Notes under the pieces: generated by a model
The model's database searches: none
Told to the model about the DNA's origin: nothing
The model's input: only the letters and a program-made list of their open reading frames with translations
Program-made: the position numbers and the translations under genes
DNA from: Taudactylus pleione
Taxonomy: Eukaryota; Chordata; Amphibia; Anura; Myobatrachidae
Reading direction: 5' to 3'
Assembly: GCA_031769625.1 (NCBI GenBank)
Contig: JAUIMM010001994.1
Span: forward strand, 620,001 to 684,000
DNA length: 64,000 nt
Part shown: one piece after another, positions 1-10,900 of the stretch
How positions within the stretch are numbered: position 1 is the first letter of the stretch
Layout of the letters: each line of letters begins with the position of its first letter

Positions 1-2439
1 CACACCCCGGGAACCTGGCGGAAACACATTTGCAATATGCAATAACATAGGTAACACCACTGCTTTAATAATTAGAACCTTCCCAAACATAGTCAATTTT
101 CTTAAATTCCAAAAGTTAAGCTTTTTAGCCACTTTCCTCCCTACTTCATCCCAACTTTCCTTACCATTCAGACACTCATCAAAAATAACCCCTAACACCT
201 TTATCCCACCTGACACACACTCCATCTGACTATCCCTCACACTACTGTCCCCAAACCCTTTCACTTTGGACTTGTCCCAATTAACCTTAAAGGCAGATGC
301 CCCACAAAACAACTGTATTAATAATTTTGCTCTGTCCAAAGTAACCTTACTTCCACCCACAACAACCACATCATCCATATAAGCTAGTGTTTTCACACAT
401 CTCCCATTACTTCCAGGCACCAAAAAACCTCTAACAACCTTATCCCTACGCAACATACATAACAAAGGCTCAAGCACACAAATGAACATAATAGGAGACA
501 AAGGACAACCCTGACGTACCCCAGACTCAATACTAACATGCTCACTCAAATACCCATTCACCAACAATCTACTACAAGCACCTGCATACAAACATCTAAT
601 CTTATTCACAAACTCCCCAGGAAAACCCATCCGCACCAGAACATTAAACATAAATACATGAGACACTCTATCATATGCTTTTTCGAAATCAAGCGCCATC
701 ACATACATCTTCTGCTTTCTTACTAGACAATCACCTATCATATCACGCAACAACATTAAATTATCATGCATACGACGTCCTGGGACCGCACATACCTGCT
801 CCTCACCAATCACCTGACTAATAACCACTCTCATACGACATGCTATCAGCTTTGCAAACAACTTATAATCGGAGTTCAATAGTGTAATAGGCCTCCAATT
901 TGCCAAACACCGCCTATCACCTTTTTTATGAATTAAAACAACCACACCTTCTTTCATAGAATCATTCATCTGGCCATTCACAAAAATATAACGCATGACT
1001 TCAACCAAATCAACTTTCACAATATCCCACATACTCATATAAAATTCAACAGGCAAACCATCCTTACCAGGAGATTTATTCCTCCCCATGCTCTTCAATA
1101 CATCTTTCACCTCATCCTCAGACATATCATTCAATAATAAATCACAATCACCCATATTGACTTTTTCACTAACAGCACTCAACACCTCACTCTGCATATC
1201 TCCATCACCCACCTTCCATTCATACAATTTCTTATAAAATTTCTCAACCTCAAACATAACATCTTCCGCACCCACTTCCATACCACGATCATCCAATACC
1301 ACATCCATAGCCTTAGACCCTCCACATATCTTTTTGAAAAAAAACCTGCTACATCTTTCATCCTTCTCCATATGTTCAACTTTCGCACTATATATAATCT
1401 GTCTACCCCTCTCCTCCAACATCTTATTCACCTCAAACCTCACTGCCTTAATATCATCTGCAACCTCTTGCCCCATTTCTCTCATCCTATACAAAAACCA
1501 CAATCTCTTATTCAACCATTCATACCTATTACGCTTGCGCCGAGCCACAATATGGCCACTTCTTCTGAAAAACACACCCACTTTCATCTTCACCCATTCC
1601 CACCAATCAAGCACATTCACAAACTCACTTTTACACATCTGCCATTTAGCATAATTTTTAAAGAAATGTTTTCTAACTTGGTCATCTTCAAGCAACCGTA
1701 CATTCAGCTTCCACACACCTTTCCCATGCCTCACACCATTCTTACATTCTACCTTACATATCAGACACTCATGATCAGAGTAAGACACACTCACTTGCAC
1801 AAAACTAACACACTTCAAAACTTTAGTAACAAAAACGTAATCCAAACGAGACTCAATCATTCCTCTATCAGCCTTATAAGTAAATAATGGCTTACCACCA
1901 GTACACACACTTGCAGCATCCACTAAATCAAAATCCACAATCATTCTTTTTAACATATTACCAGTCACATCCACCTTACTCGTACAAATGCTCTGCCTTC
2001 CCTGCACCTCAATTATACAATTCATGTCACCAATCAAAATAACAGGTGTTTTACCTGGTAAAAAATATACAATCTTTTCAAACAACTCTTTGCGCTCAAT
2101 CAAATTAACTGGCGCATAAACATTAATGACCCTTAATTTAATCCCTCTAAAACAAATATCAACCAAAATGCAACGACCCTGCTCAATAATGACATAGGAT
2201 TCAAAGGAAATCTCCCTACTCTGGGCTAATACCCCCACGCCATCATTTCTATTTAATGCAGAACCAGACCATATTGCAGCACCATGTGGCCATTCATCTT
2301 GTTTAGGAGCTTCACATATGCCACACTCCTGTAAACAAATTAAATCCCCCCCTTTAGCCCTAATATCTTCCAAAATTGCAGCTCTCCTGGCATTGGACTT
2401 AAATACCCTTACATTTTGGGAAATTATAGATATAGACAT
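1..2439 (-). CDS. LINE-A ORF2 (endonuclease-reverse transcriptase), N-terminal 813 residues
   Basis: The reading frame is open from the ATG at 2437-2439 to the window edge. That covers the APE-type endonuclease and the reverse transcriptase core up to just past the region that follows the catalytic YMDD. It differs from the intact LINE-B ORF2 by three substitutions, none giving a stop. One is V to I near residue 473 and one is I to V in the endonuclease RLDYxF motif. The third gives Gly where LINE-B has Val in the DVTxNM segment; LINE-C also has Gly there, so LINE-B carries the derived base. The GTG 30 nt upstream in frame could extend the frame, but the ATG is the better start. The C-terminal zinc-binding region is missing only because the window ends. 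Confidence 0.9.
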   Translation of the reverse strand, partial: MSISIISQNVRVFKSNARRAAILEDIRAKGGDLICLQECGICEAPKQDEWPHGAAIWSGSALNRNDGVGVLAQSREISFESYVIIEQGRCILVDICFRGIKLRVINVYAPVNLIERKELFEKIVYFLPGKTPVILIGDMNCIIEVQGRQSICTSKVDVTGNMLKRMIVDFDLVDAASVCTGGKPLFTYKADRGMIESRLDYVFVTKVLKCVSFVQVSVSYSDHECLICKVECKNGVRHGKGVWKLNVRLLEDDQVRKHFFKNYAKWQMCKSEFVNVLDWWEWVKMKVGVFFRRSGHIVARRKRNRYEWLNKRLWFLYRMREMGQEVADDIKAVRFEVNKMLEERGRQIIYSAKVEHMEKDERCSRFFFKKICGGSKAMDVVLDDRGMEVGAEDVMFEVEKFYKKLYEWKVGDGDMQSEVLSAVSEKVNMGDCDLLLNDMSEDEVKDVLKSMGRNKSPGKDGLPVEFYMSMWDIVKVDLVEVMRYIFVNGQMNDSMKEGVVVLIHKKGDRRCLANWRPITLLNSDYKLFAKLIACRMRVVISQVIGEEQVCAVPGRRMHDNLMLLRDMIGDCLVRKQKMYVMALDFEKAYDRVSHVFMFNVLVRMGFPGEFVNKIRCLYAGACSRLLVNGYLSEHVSIESGVRQGCPLSPIMFICVLEPLLCMLRRDKVVRGFLVPGSNGRCVKTLAYMDDVVVVGGSKVTLDRAKLLIQLFCGASAFKVNWDKSKVKGFGDSSVRDSQMECVSGGIKVLGVIFDECLNGKESWDEVGRKVAKKLNFWNLRKLTMFGKVLIIKAVVLPMLLHIANVFPPGSRGV

Positions 2440-2496
2440 CGCGCCAGGCAAATTATAAGAAAGCAGCACATTACATCATGACTACATTGCCAACAT

Positions 2497-4014
2497 TCAT
2501 TTCCCACTACATACATCAATAAAGGATTCAACATCACCAGTGCTCAAAAAAGGCTGAGCAGGCGAATCCCCCTGCACACCACCCTCAGTCTGAATACACT
2601 GAGCAGGCTGATCAATAGCTTCCATAGGGACTGTAGCATCAACTGTGCCAGGCAAACACCCAGCAGACTGCATGCCAGTATCTGAGACAGGCTGACCAGC
2701 CATCACCACCACCTCCTGGCTGGCTACCTCCATATCACCCTCTTCTACTGGCAGGCCTTCAAAACGATTACTTGTAGTTACTGCAACCTTCACATCCAGC
2801 CGTGGGCGCTTTAAAGCGCTACCAGTCGCTACTCCACGATTCCTATTTACAGAGGTAAAACCATCCAGATCGTCTGAACTCCTAACAGTTGCAGGACTAC
2901 TTCCACAACCAGACACGGTGTCAAAATCAGATTCGGATTCACTCCAATGACATTGCAAGGATGCTGTAGCATTGCTATCAGAAGGACTTGCTGAGGTGTC
3001 TGGAAACTCTGCTATGTTAGCAGTGCCACTCAAAGCAGGAGGGGAGGAACTGACTTGTGAAACAGGGGAGACAACTTGTCCAACAACTGAAGCAGGCACA
3101 TTGCCTTTCTCAGCCTCCCACACAGTCTTAAACCCATATCTTTCCACCATCTCCACTTTAAACTTAAACTGCCTCTCCTGTTCCAGCAGCTCAGCCTCAT
3201 TAACAGCAGGTGTTTCAGCATTACTCTCACTCCTGTTAACTATTCCACTCCCAGAATGTGATGGTACATTAAGCTGTTCATGCAGCCTTCTCGTATCCTT
3301 AGCCATTTCCTCAGGCCCTTTAGGGCAGCTCCTCATAACATGACCAGTATCCCCACATATGTCACACTTTCGTGCCTGAGGACATTCTGCAGCTTCATGC
3401 CCAGGCAAACCACAGTTTCTGCAACATTTTCCCACACTGCAATTTTCCTTAGTATGGCCATACTTAAAGCAACTCCTGCAAAAAAAAGGCTGGTCAGGAT
3501 AAAACAAGTACCCTCTAGCTCCTCCAATATTAAAGTTCCCAGGAGGGTGCATAACTCCACCAATGCCACTGGGATCCAGTCTCAAGCGTACCCAAAATTT
3601 AGTCTTACCGTTAAATATGCCGACATAATTTTCTAGGCGAATTCCTCCACGAACTGAAGAGCAATACCTGGACAGAAAAGCTCTAATAATGTCTGGCTCC
3701 ACAAAGGGGTTGTACATGTGCACCGTTAATGGCCTCTCTGCTCCCATAAATAAAGGCAACACCTCAATTCCATGTAATAAAGGGTCTTTTGCAAAGGTTT
3801 TAACCCTCTCAAATGCATTCAGGCAGTTCTCAGGATGGCAAAAAGTCACATCATAAATCCCAGTTGAAGGAAACTCTTGAATACAGTAAATCTCCTCCTT
3901 ACTTACCCCAGCCAGACCAACCAAAATTCTGTCCCATAAAGTACGCAGGGTTCTTCTTTGACCAGTAACCTCCTCAGCATATTTAAAGCGAATGGTATTC
4001 TTCAATCCAGACAT
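2497..4014 (-). CDS. LINE-A ORF1, RNA-binding protein with three CCHC zinc knuckles
   Basis: This 505-residue protein starts at the ATG at 4012-4014. The start is chosen because the first residues (MSGLKNTIR) align with the first ATG-encoded residues of LINE-C ORF1 (MSTVKNTIR). Three CX2CX4HX4C knuckles lie at about residues 179-192, 198-211 and 217-230. The roughly 170 residues before them form a conserved domain shared with LINE-C. The tail is Ser/Glu/Asp-rich and contains a basic cluster (KRPR) that could be a nuclear localisation signal. ORF1 proteins of this clade bind the element RNA in a ribonucleoprotein. Against LINE-B there is one silent change, plus one change upstream of the ATG. 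Confidence 0.9.
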   Translation of the reverse strand: MSGLKNTIRFKYAEEVTGQRRTLRTLWDRILVGLAGVSKEEIYCIQEFPSTGIYDVTFCHPENCLNAFERVKTFAKDPLLHGIEVLPLFMGAERPLTVHMYNPFVEPDIIRAFLSRYCSSVRGGIRLENYVGIFNGKTKFWVRLRLDPSGIGGVMHPPGNFNIGGARGYLFYPDQPFFCRSCFKYGHTKENCSVGKCCRNCGLPGHEAAECPQARKCDICGDTGHVMRSCPKGPEEMAKDTRRLHEQLNVPSHSGSGIVNRSESNAETPAVNEAELLEQERQFKFKVEMVERYGFKTVWEAEKGNVPASVVGQVVSPVSQVSSSPPALSGTANIAEFPDTSASPSDSNATASLQCHWSESESDFDTVSGCGSSPATVRSSDDLDGFTSVNRNRGVATGSALKRPRLDVKVAVTTSNRFEGLPVEEGDMEVASQEVVVMAGQPVSDTGMQSAGCLPGTVDATVPMEAIDQPAQCIQTEGGVQGDSPAQPFLSTGDVESFIDVCSGK

Positions 4015-4176
4015 CCTGGCAGCCTCAAGGACTCCAAACAGCAGTAGGCAATCACAAATCAACGTCCCAGGATCCCCTAGCAAGGAGACCCTGATTCCTT
4101 CCAACCAGACCAGATGCAGCAATTACACCACACCTGGTCCTAGCCAAAATGGCCGAGGATCACATCCTGCTACATG
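4015..4176 (-). promoter_or_regulatory. LINE-A 5' UTR with YY1-like site
   Basis: These 162 bp precede ORF1. Plus-strand bases 4144-4155 read CCAAAATGGCCG, a good match to a YY1 site, starting about 22 nt from the element's 5' end. The same site is present in LINE-B. Promoter function is inferred from position and from the known YY1 site at the 5' end of mammalian L1. Confidence 0.5.
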
Positions 4177-6217
4177 ACATACAAAAGTAGCCATGTAACA
4201 TGTGGAAGAAAGGAACAGAAATCATAACTACCATTAGGGGTAGTATAAATCATATGCCATTACAATTAAGGAGACCATTTATTTAAAAAAAATGGCTCCA
4301 GGGATCAAGGGTGCTCATGGGTCCCACTAGTATTGGTGAAGGGGGACCTGAAGATTCATTTTTTTCCCCTCAATGGGGGCCATTTTGCTCTGAGGGGATG
4401 GGGAGAAATGAGGCCTATGCCCCCAGTGCTTGTTCTACAATCACATGTCAATACAACCTGCTGCTGCACTCACCTGTTTGCACTTTTGCATTTATAAACA
4501 CTTCATATGATTCATTAAACAACTGATAAGAAGAGGAATGATCTTTTGGTGTTGCATTGTGTCTCCATGTCTTGTCTCCATTTATCTGCCTCTATTCAGG
4601 CCTAATTCTGGGACTAAAGTCAAAGTCCCTGTAAAGTGGATGTATTTGCGGAGGATTGGCTAATTAAATAATGAATATATTTTATTGTTGTGTTATGATT
4701 ATCCAACCCCTATGACACTTCTGCAATGCCATTTGGAAATTGTTTATCAGGTCTCCTGTTTTTACTTTTTCGCACCATTGCAGGGGCAACCACATGGATA
4801 CAACTGTTGGAGGCATGAATTGCTCTCCTTTACTTCCAACAACTTGGATATTTGTTACATTTCTATATTGAGGCAAAATATGCTAGAGTAGTTCACATTT
4901 ACTATTCAGAAAATTTCTGTCATTTTTTTGAAAATATATTTTAGGTGTGTAATGCTTGAATTTTCCTAATTGTTTGACTTTGGACCAGCTGGAGGCATTC
5001 ATTTTCTCCATTTGCAAGAACAAGCAGTGATATGATGCATCTCGAGGTCTTTGTCTCCCTCAAGTGGGCTTCTTCAAGGAAGTGCAATGGTTATAAGCAG
5101 CAGTAGATTGTGACATCATAGAAGAATGTTGTTATATTGGCAGAATCTGCTAGCTGACTGTTTACATTCTAATGCGCCATGATGACTGCATGGCAGCCAC
5201 TCCTGAACATTCTATGGACAGTATGAACATTCCGTAGACTCCTGAACATTCCGTAAACACTGTTAACATTCCAATTAAGGTTCTAGACTGTCTGATTAAC
5301 TGCCGAGACAAGACATGAAGAAAGAAAGGCTGCCAGTTGGTTTGTGGATCTGGCAGAGGCTATCAGGAGGCAGTGCATTCACAAATCATGCACCCAGAGA
5401 GAAAGAGAGGGAGGGAAAGAAGTCTGCATATGTTAAATTGATAACATAGAGATGAATTGAAAAAAAAGTAATAATTCCAAGGCTCTAAATGACATTGAAA
5501 TCCTCTGCTCTCTTTTGGTAACATTAAATCAAAGAAATTAAAGTATAGATTAAAAAGGAGAAGGAAAGCATGGGGGAAAATTGAACCAGGCCAAATGAAA
5601 AAACATATATAGGAGAAAAGGACACAAATACAGGGGTGCATCTGCTGTTTGGTTTGGAGTTGCAGTGCTGTCTCCTAGATTCCATGCTCCTAATTTCCTG
5701 CTGCAGTTTCTAACTACCAGCCCAAGCTCTGACCCAGTGAGCTGACCATACTTGAGAACAAAGCATAAATAATCTTTTTATAAACCACTTTATATCAAGT
5801 ACCATTATAAATCAATGTATATGTGTTTACATTTATAATACTTACCATATGCTAAGCATCATATATTTAATCTTTTAAAGTCAACTAAGTGGGCAAACAG
5901 TGCAAATATTACTTCATTTACACTTAAAATGTACCAGCTGCAACATAATTTGAATATATGCAAAATATTTTGCAGCTAAACTTTATGCTTATCAATGAAG
6001 TAATGTGTGCGCTATCTATCTGCTTAGTTAACATTTAAGCATTGAATTACTGGTGATTAGCATATGATAAGTACTGCAAATTCTAATATATATATATATA
6101 CATGTATTTATTTTTTATTTAAAAAATTGCTCTCCCTAATTGTAATAGTATATGATTTAAACTACCCATTGTGTTCATCAGCAATTCTCAATGTCTCTCT
6201 ATGTGAGGTAGCTGCTT
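4177..6217 (+). repeat. Macrosatellite unit 0 (partial), between LINE-A and LINE-C
   Basis: About 2,040 bp of the 2.65-kb unit, entered at the LINE-A insertion point and left at the LINE-C insertion point. Variant class: AACTACC and TATTGG near the left end, CTATCAGG near 5358, and TTTCTGTC at about 4912. It carries a private A at 5214 (TCTATGG; other units have TCTGTGG). It includes the roughly 20-bp GAACATTC array (about 5203-5275), a polypurine tract (about 5395-5420) and a 16-bp perfect palindrome at 5959-5974. There is no credible coding sequence. Confidence 0.96.
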
Positions 6218-6347
6218 CGTTGATTGCTGCTTGGTCTGGGCTGGAGGGTCCAGGGTTTGGGGGGTACTTCTGTGGTACCCCCTGGATATCAACGAGGGAT
6301 CTTCTTTGCAAGTAGCGCTGGTGGATTTTCTACAAGAGTTTGCCAGG
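6218..6347 (+). promoter_or_regulatory. LINE-C 5' UTR
   Basis: These 130 bp lie before ORF1. The stretch ATTGCTGC...TGGTCTGG...CAGGGT aligns with the LINE-B 5' UTR starting about 50 nt into that element. The YY1-like site of LINE-A and LINE-B lies in the part that is missing here. The reading frame is open through the UTR, but only non-ATG starts exist upstream of 6348. Promoter activity cannot be judged. Confidence 0.5.
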
Positions 6348-7832
6348 ATGTCGACAGTGAAGAATACGATTCGAGTGAAGCTGATGAGAGCAACGGGAAA
6401 TGGTTCCCTAAGGTATTTGGTGGAGGTGATTCTGGAGGGATTGATTGGTGTTCAGAGGAGGGAAATATTTTGTATCCAGGAAATTCCTTCTATGCATTTT
6501 TTGGATGTGACTTTTGTGGAGCACGGCGTGTATAGGGATGTGTTGGTGTGCATGGAAAGAGAAATAAAAAAAAAGAATCCAGCCATGCATGGGGTGGAAG
6601 TTATTCCAGCACTTTCAGAGGAAAGAGCCCTTACTATACACCTGTATGATCCTTTCACTGATTTGGGGATGACTTGGACTTTTTTGAAGCAGTATTGCAG
6701 TCATATACGAGGAGGGATTATGCAAAAAAATATATGTGGAATATTCAATGGAAGTTGGAGGTTTTGGGTAAGGTTCAAACCTGACAAAAATGGTGTTGGG
6801 GGGCTGAAGCATCCACCTGCAGCCTTCTCAATTGGAGACTTTAGAGGCTACCTCTATTACTACGATCAACCTGACTTTTGTAGAAAATGCAGAAGTTTTG
6901 GCCATAGGAAAGAAGACTGCAATAATGAAAAAACTTGCAGAAATTGCCAAAAATCAGGGCATGAGGCAGGAGAGTGTCCTGACCCGAGGAAGTGTGATAT
7001 TTGTGGTGAAGAGGGTCATTTTGCCCGTGACTGCCCTAAAGTGTATGAGGAGACAGGGAAGGGAAAGTCTGCAGAACAGTATGCTTTGATAAATGCAGAA
7101 AATTATGAGAAGAAGGAACGGAGGGAGTGTGAGAAAAGAGAAGCAGGGGCAGGTGAGGCCATGGATGATATTACAGCTCAGGTAAATGAGGTCATTGACA
7201 TGGTTAACACTGAGAGTGTCCCCGGCGAGGAAGAGGTTAATGCCGCTCCACCATCTGTGGACAAGATTAAGCCCCACCAAATACCTGAAACTCTGGAGCT
7301 GGTAAGTGAAGTAGCTCCACCCCCAGTAACGGACATGCCTTTTGAATGTGCAGCGGGGAGTCCAAGTGGATTATCCTTGCTGAGTAGCCCAGATTACAGC
7401 CCTGTAAGTCCAGTAAGTGAAGTATCTTCATTAGAGACAGTAGAGAGTGCTGAAACTGCAGAGGAGAGAGGAGGGTTGGATCAGCTGTCGGCACAGGGTT
7501 CTGTGTTTGATAGTGAATCCGATATGGAATGCAAGCAAACTCCGGAAGTATTCAGGTCAGAAAGCCGGAGGAATACGGCTAAAAAGGCCCGCATAGAGAG
7601 TGAGGAGAAGGACACTAAAAGAGAGGTCCTCAATAAGCGTGAGATACTGCTGAAGATACCACCCCTAGGGATAGAAAGAATGACCCCAGCTGAGATCCTG
7701 AAAAGTACTAGTCAGCATAGGATCAATCAAAGCAGAAGGATTACAGAGCAGCAGGCTTTTTTGGAGGAAGCTGCTGTAAGGAAAATGCAGCAAGTCAGTC
7801 ATTTTGGAAGGGAAGGGGATAAAGGGACTTGA
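6348..7832 (+). CDS. LINE-C ORF1, CCHC zinc-knuckle RNA-binding protein
   Basis: The protein has 494 residues and an intact frame from the ATG at 6348 to TGA at 7830-7832. The N-terminus MSTVKNTIR matches the LINE-A/B ORF1 start, which supports this ATG over the upstream TTG. CX2CX4HX4C knuckles lie at about residues 178-191, 197-210 and 216-229, one residue off the LINE-B positions. Between about residues 125 and 175, blocks such as FWVRF, GVGGLKHPP and RGYLYY are shared with LINE-B, indicating a conserved nucleic-acid-binding domain before the knuckles. The tail is Glu/Ser-rich with a basic KKAR cluster. The likely role is coating the element RNA. It is followed by a 72-nt pyrimidine-rich spacer and ORF2 in the same frame. 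Confidence 0.9.
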   Translation: MSTVKNTIRVKLMRATGNGSLRYLVEVILEGLIGVQRREIFCIQEIPSMHFLDVTFVEHGVYRDVLVCMEREIKKKNPAMHGVEVIPALSEERALTIHLYDPFTDLGMTWTFLKQYCSHIRGGIMQKNICGIFNGSWRFWVRFKPDKNGVGGLKHPPAAFSIGDFRGYLYYYDQPDFCRKCRSFGHRKEDCNNEKTCRNCQKSGHEAGECPDPRKCDICGEEGHFARDCPKVYEETGKGKSAEQYALINAENYEKKERRECEKREAGAGEAMDDITAQVNEVIDMVNTESVPGEEEVNAAPPSVDKIKPHQIPETLELVSEVAPPPVTDMPFECAAGSPSGLSLLSSPDYSPVSPVSEVSSLETVESAETAEERGGLDQLSAQGSVFDSESDMECKQTPEVFRSESRRNTAKKARIESEEKDTKREVLNKREILLKIPPLGIERMTPAEILKSTSQHRINQSRRITEQQAFLEEAAVRKMQQVSHFGREGDKGT

Positions 7833-7904
7833 AGGTGCTCCCTGTTTGGTTTTTGTCTCATATTCTTTTTTTCTTATTCTTTGGATATCCTTTTTTTTTT
7901 CTAA
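7833..7904 (+). other. LINE-C inter-ORF spacer
   Basis: This spacer lies between the ORF1 TGA and the first ORF2 codon. It is pyrimidine-rich with T runs near 7866-7873 and 7891-7900, and contains no ATG in any forward frame. It ends in an in-frame TAA (7902-7904). ORF1 and ORF2 share a frame, so two in-frame stops separate them. Confidence 0.7.
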
Positions 7905-10900
7905 GTGACAGAAGGGAAGAATAAGGGTATAGCCCTAACCTCTCTCAATGTGAGGGGTGTTGGCTCTAAGGCAAAAAGGACTGCAGTACTGGACTTTTTG
8001 GGGAGTTTTGAAGGAGACATTTTTTGTGTACAGGAGTGTGGTTTTGTTAATGCTCCTAAAAAAGAGGAGTGGAAGTGGGGGGATTCTATTTGGAGTGGGT
8101 CCAAAGAGAACAAGAATGATGGGATAGGAGTCTTAGTGAAGGGCAGTAATTTCAAAATAGAGTCTTACACTGTGATAGAGGCGGGAAGATGTGTCCTAGT
8201 GACATTTAATTACCAGGGGTGGCGGTTTAATCTTTTTAATATATATGCACATGCGGATAAAAATAAAAGGAAAAATTTGTTTGAAAGATTGGAGTTTTTT
8301 TTGATTGGAAGGATACCGGTGGTGATTGTTGGTGATATGAATTGTGTGATTGACAGAGGGGTAAAGAGAGGTTTGAATGAGGTGAAGATTGATGTCACTG
8401 GGAATATGTTGAGAAGTATGCTTGTTGATTTTTCACTGACGGATGTGGCAAGAGAATGTAGTATAGGAGAGCCATTGACGACTTACAGGGCTGACAGAGG
8501 TATGATTGTGTCACGTTTGGATTATGTGTTTGTATCAAAAGAATTCACGTGTGCTAGCTATGGGCAAGAGGGGGTGGGATTCTCGGATCATGATTGTGCT
8601 AGATGTAGAATAGAGTGTAAGGGAGGAGGGAGTTATGGGAGGGGTGTTTGGAAGATGAATGTGAGATGCTTGGAAGATAGAGAGGTTAGGAGCCGGTTCC
8701 TTGAATGTTATGGGAGATGGAAGTACACTAAGGGTAAGTATGGGTGTGTGTTAGAATGGTGGGATTGGGTGAAAGGTCAGATTGCTAGGTTTTTTAGGAG
8801 GAATGGGTACAGAATGGCGAGGATGAGGAGAGAAAAGTTTGAATGGATGAATAAAAGGGTGGCGTACTTGTATAGAATGAGAGAGTGTGGTAGTGATGTG
8901 TCAGATGAAATAATTGAAGCAAGAAGAGAGATTAAAAAGGGTATGGAAGAGAAAGGAAGGCAGATAGTGTATAGTGCGAAGGTGGAATGTATGGAGAAGG
9001 ATGAGAAGTGCAGTAGATTTTTCTTTAAGAAAGTTTGTGGAGGGAGAAAGGATATGGATGTGGTTATTGGAGAGAATGGTGAGGAAATGAGAGGTGAAGA
9101 GATGAGGAAGGAGGTAGAGAAATTTTATAGTTGTCTGTATGGTAGGAAAGCTTGTGATGAAAGTATGGAGAGTGAAGTGCTGAGTGTAATTACAGAAAGG
9201 GTAGATGAGAGTGATTGTGGTATGCTATGTAGTGAGGTGACTGATAAGGAAGTGAAAGATGCTATGGATAGTATGATGAGGAATAGAACGCCTGGGAAGG
9301 ATGGGTTGCCAGTGGAATTTTATAGTATGATGTGGGAGATTGTTGGTGAGGATGTTGTGGAAGTGATGAAGTATATATTTGAAAATAAAAGGTTGAGTGA
9401 AACTATGAAAGAGGGTGTGGTTGTGTTGATTTATAAGAAGGGTGAAAGGAAGTATGTGAAAAACTGGAGACCGATTACATTGTTGAATGTGGATTATAAG
9501 ATGTATGCAAAAATTATAGCGAATAGAATGAGAAGAGTGATTGATCAGGTGATTGGTGAAGACCAGGTGTGTGCAGTACCAGAAAGAAGAATAAGTGAGA
9601 ACTTGATGTTGCTGAGAGATGTGATTGGAGATTGTATGAGTAGGAAGCAGAGAATGTACTTGATGGCATTAGATTTTGAAAAGGCTTTTGATAGGGTGTC
9701 GCATGCTTTTATGTTGAGAGTATTGGTGAGAATGGGGTTCCCGGGGGAATTTGTGAATAGGATAAGGAGTATGTATGATGGTGTAAGTAGTAGAGTGTTG
9801 GTGAATGGTTTTTTGAGTGAGAATGTAAAGATAGAGTCTGGTGTAAGGCAAGGCTGTCCATTGTCCCCTATTGTTTTTGTGTGTGTGATAGAACCGCTGT
9901 TGTGTATGGTGAGAAAGGATAAGGTGATGAGAGGATTGATGATTCCGGGAAGTAAGGGTAGGAGTGTGAAGGTGCTTGGTTATATGGATGATGTTGCGAT
10001 TGTGGGTGTGAATAGTGCAGCGATTAGGAGGGCAAAATTAATAGTTAGTTTATTTTGTGGAGCATCGGCGTTTAAGGTAAATTGGGAAAAATCTAAAATT
10101 AAGGTATTTGGGAAGAGAGAGGAGGAGGATAAAGGGAGTGAATATGTGGATGGTGGTATAAAAGTGCTGGGTGTTATATTTAATGATGATGTGAAAGGAA
10201 GTGAGAGCTGGAGTGAAGTGCAGAAGAAAGTGGGGTGTAAGTTGGGATTTTGGAAGTTGAGGAAGCTGTCGATGAATGGGAAGGTGTTAATTGTTAAAGC
10301 AATTATATTGCCAATGTTGTTATATGTGTCTAATGTGTTTCCACCATCTAATGTAAGTTTGAGGAAAATTAATAGAATGTTGTTTTTGTTTTTGTGGGGA
10401 TGTAGGATGGAGCGTTTGAAGAGAGAGTCTGTGATGAAAGAGAAGACAAACGGAGGAGTGAATTTTCCGAATGTGGAGGTGTATCTGAAGCTGAATGGGA
10501 TTGCACAAGTGTTGAGTCTGATTGAGAAGGAGAGTAAGGCAGCAGGTATGGTAAGATATATGGCTGGATGGATGCTTTGTGGATTGAAGTGGTATGATAG
10601 AAAGCTGAATGAGCCAATGGCATTTGAGGTGTGTAAGTGGTATAAGATGATTGAAGTGTTTGTGAGGAAATGGGACCTATTGGGTGTATGCAAGGAAGAT
10701 TTTAAAAAAAGAAAGAATGTGGTGAAAATTTTGAGAGGAAGAGAAAGTATGTGTAATATTGAGGGTCTGAGATCTAAGGAGAGTGAGGAGATGTGGAAGA
10801 AAGTGAGTATGGAAGGGTTAAATAACAAACAAAGGGATGTGATATGGATGAGTATGCATGGGGTATTGCCAGTGAGAGAGGTGCAGAAGAAACGTGACTT

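Larger units (their letters stand above)
1..4176 (-). mobile_element. LINE-A: Tx1-type non-LTR retrotransposon, 3' part cut by the window edge
   Basis: The element reads right to left: 5' UTR 4015-4176, ORF1 2497-4014, ORF2 from 2439 down to base 1. Position n here corresponds to n+42506 in LINE-B. By eye I find only five substitutions between them (1023, 1836, 1951, 3608 and about 4039). The 5' junction with the satellite is followed by ACAT (4177-4180), the same four bases that precede the poly(T) of LINE-B. The same ten bases also occur, with one mismatch, on the other side of the LINE-B insertion. Tx1 assignment rests on the APE endonuclease plus RT in ORF2 together with three CCHC knuckles in ORF1. 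The 3' UTR and 3' junction lie outside the window. Confidence 0.93.
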
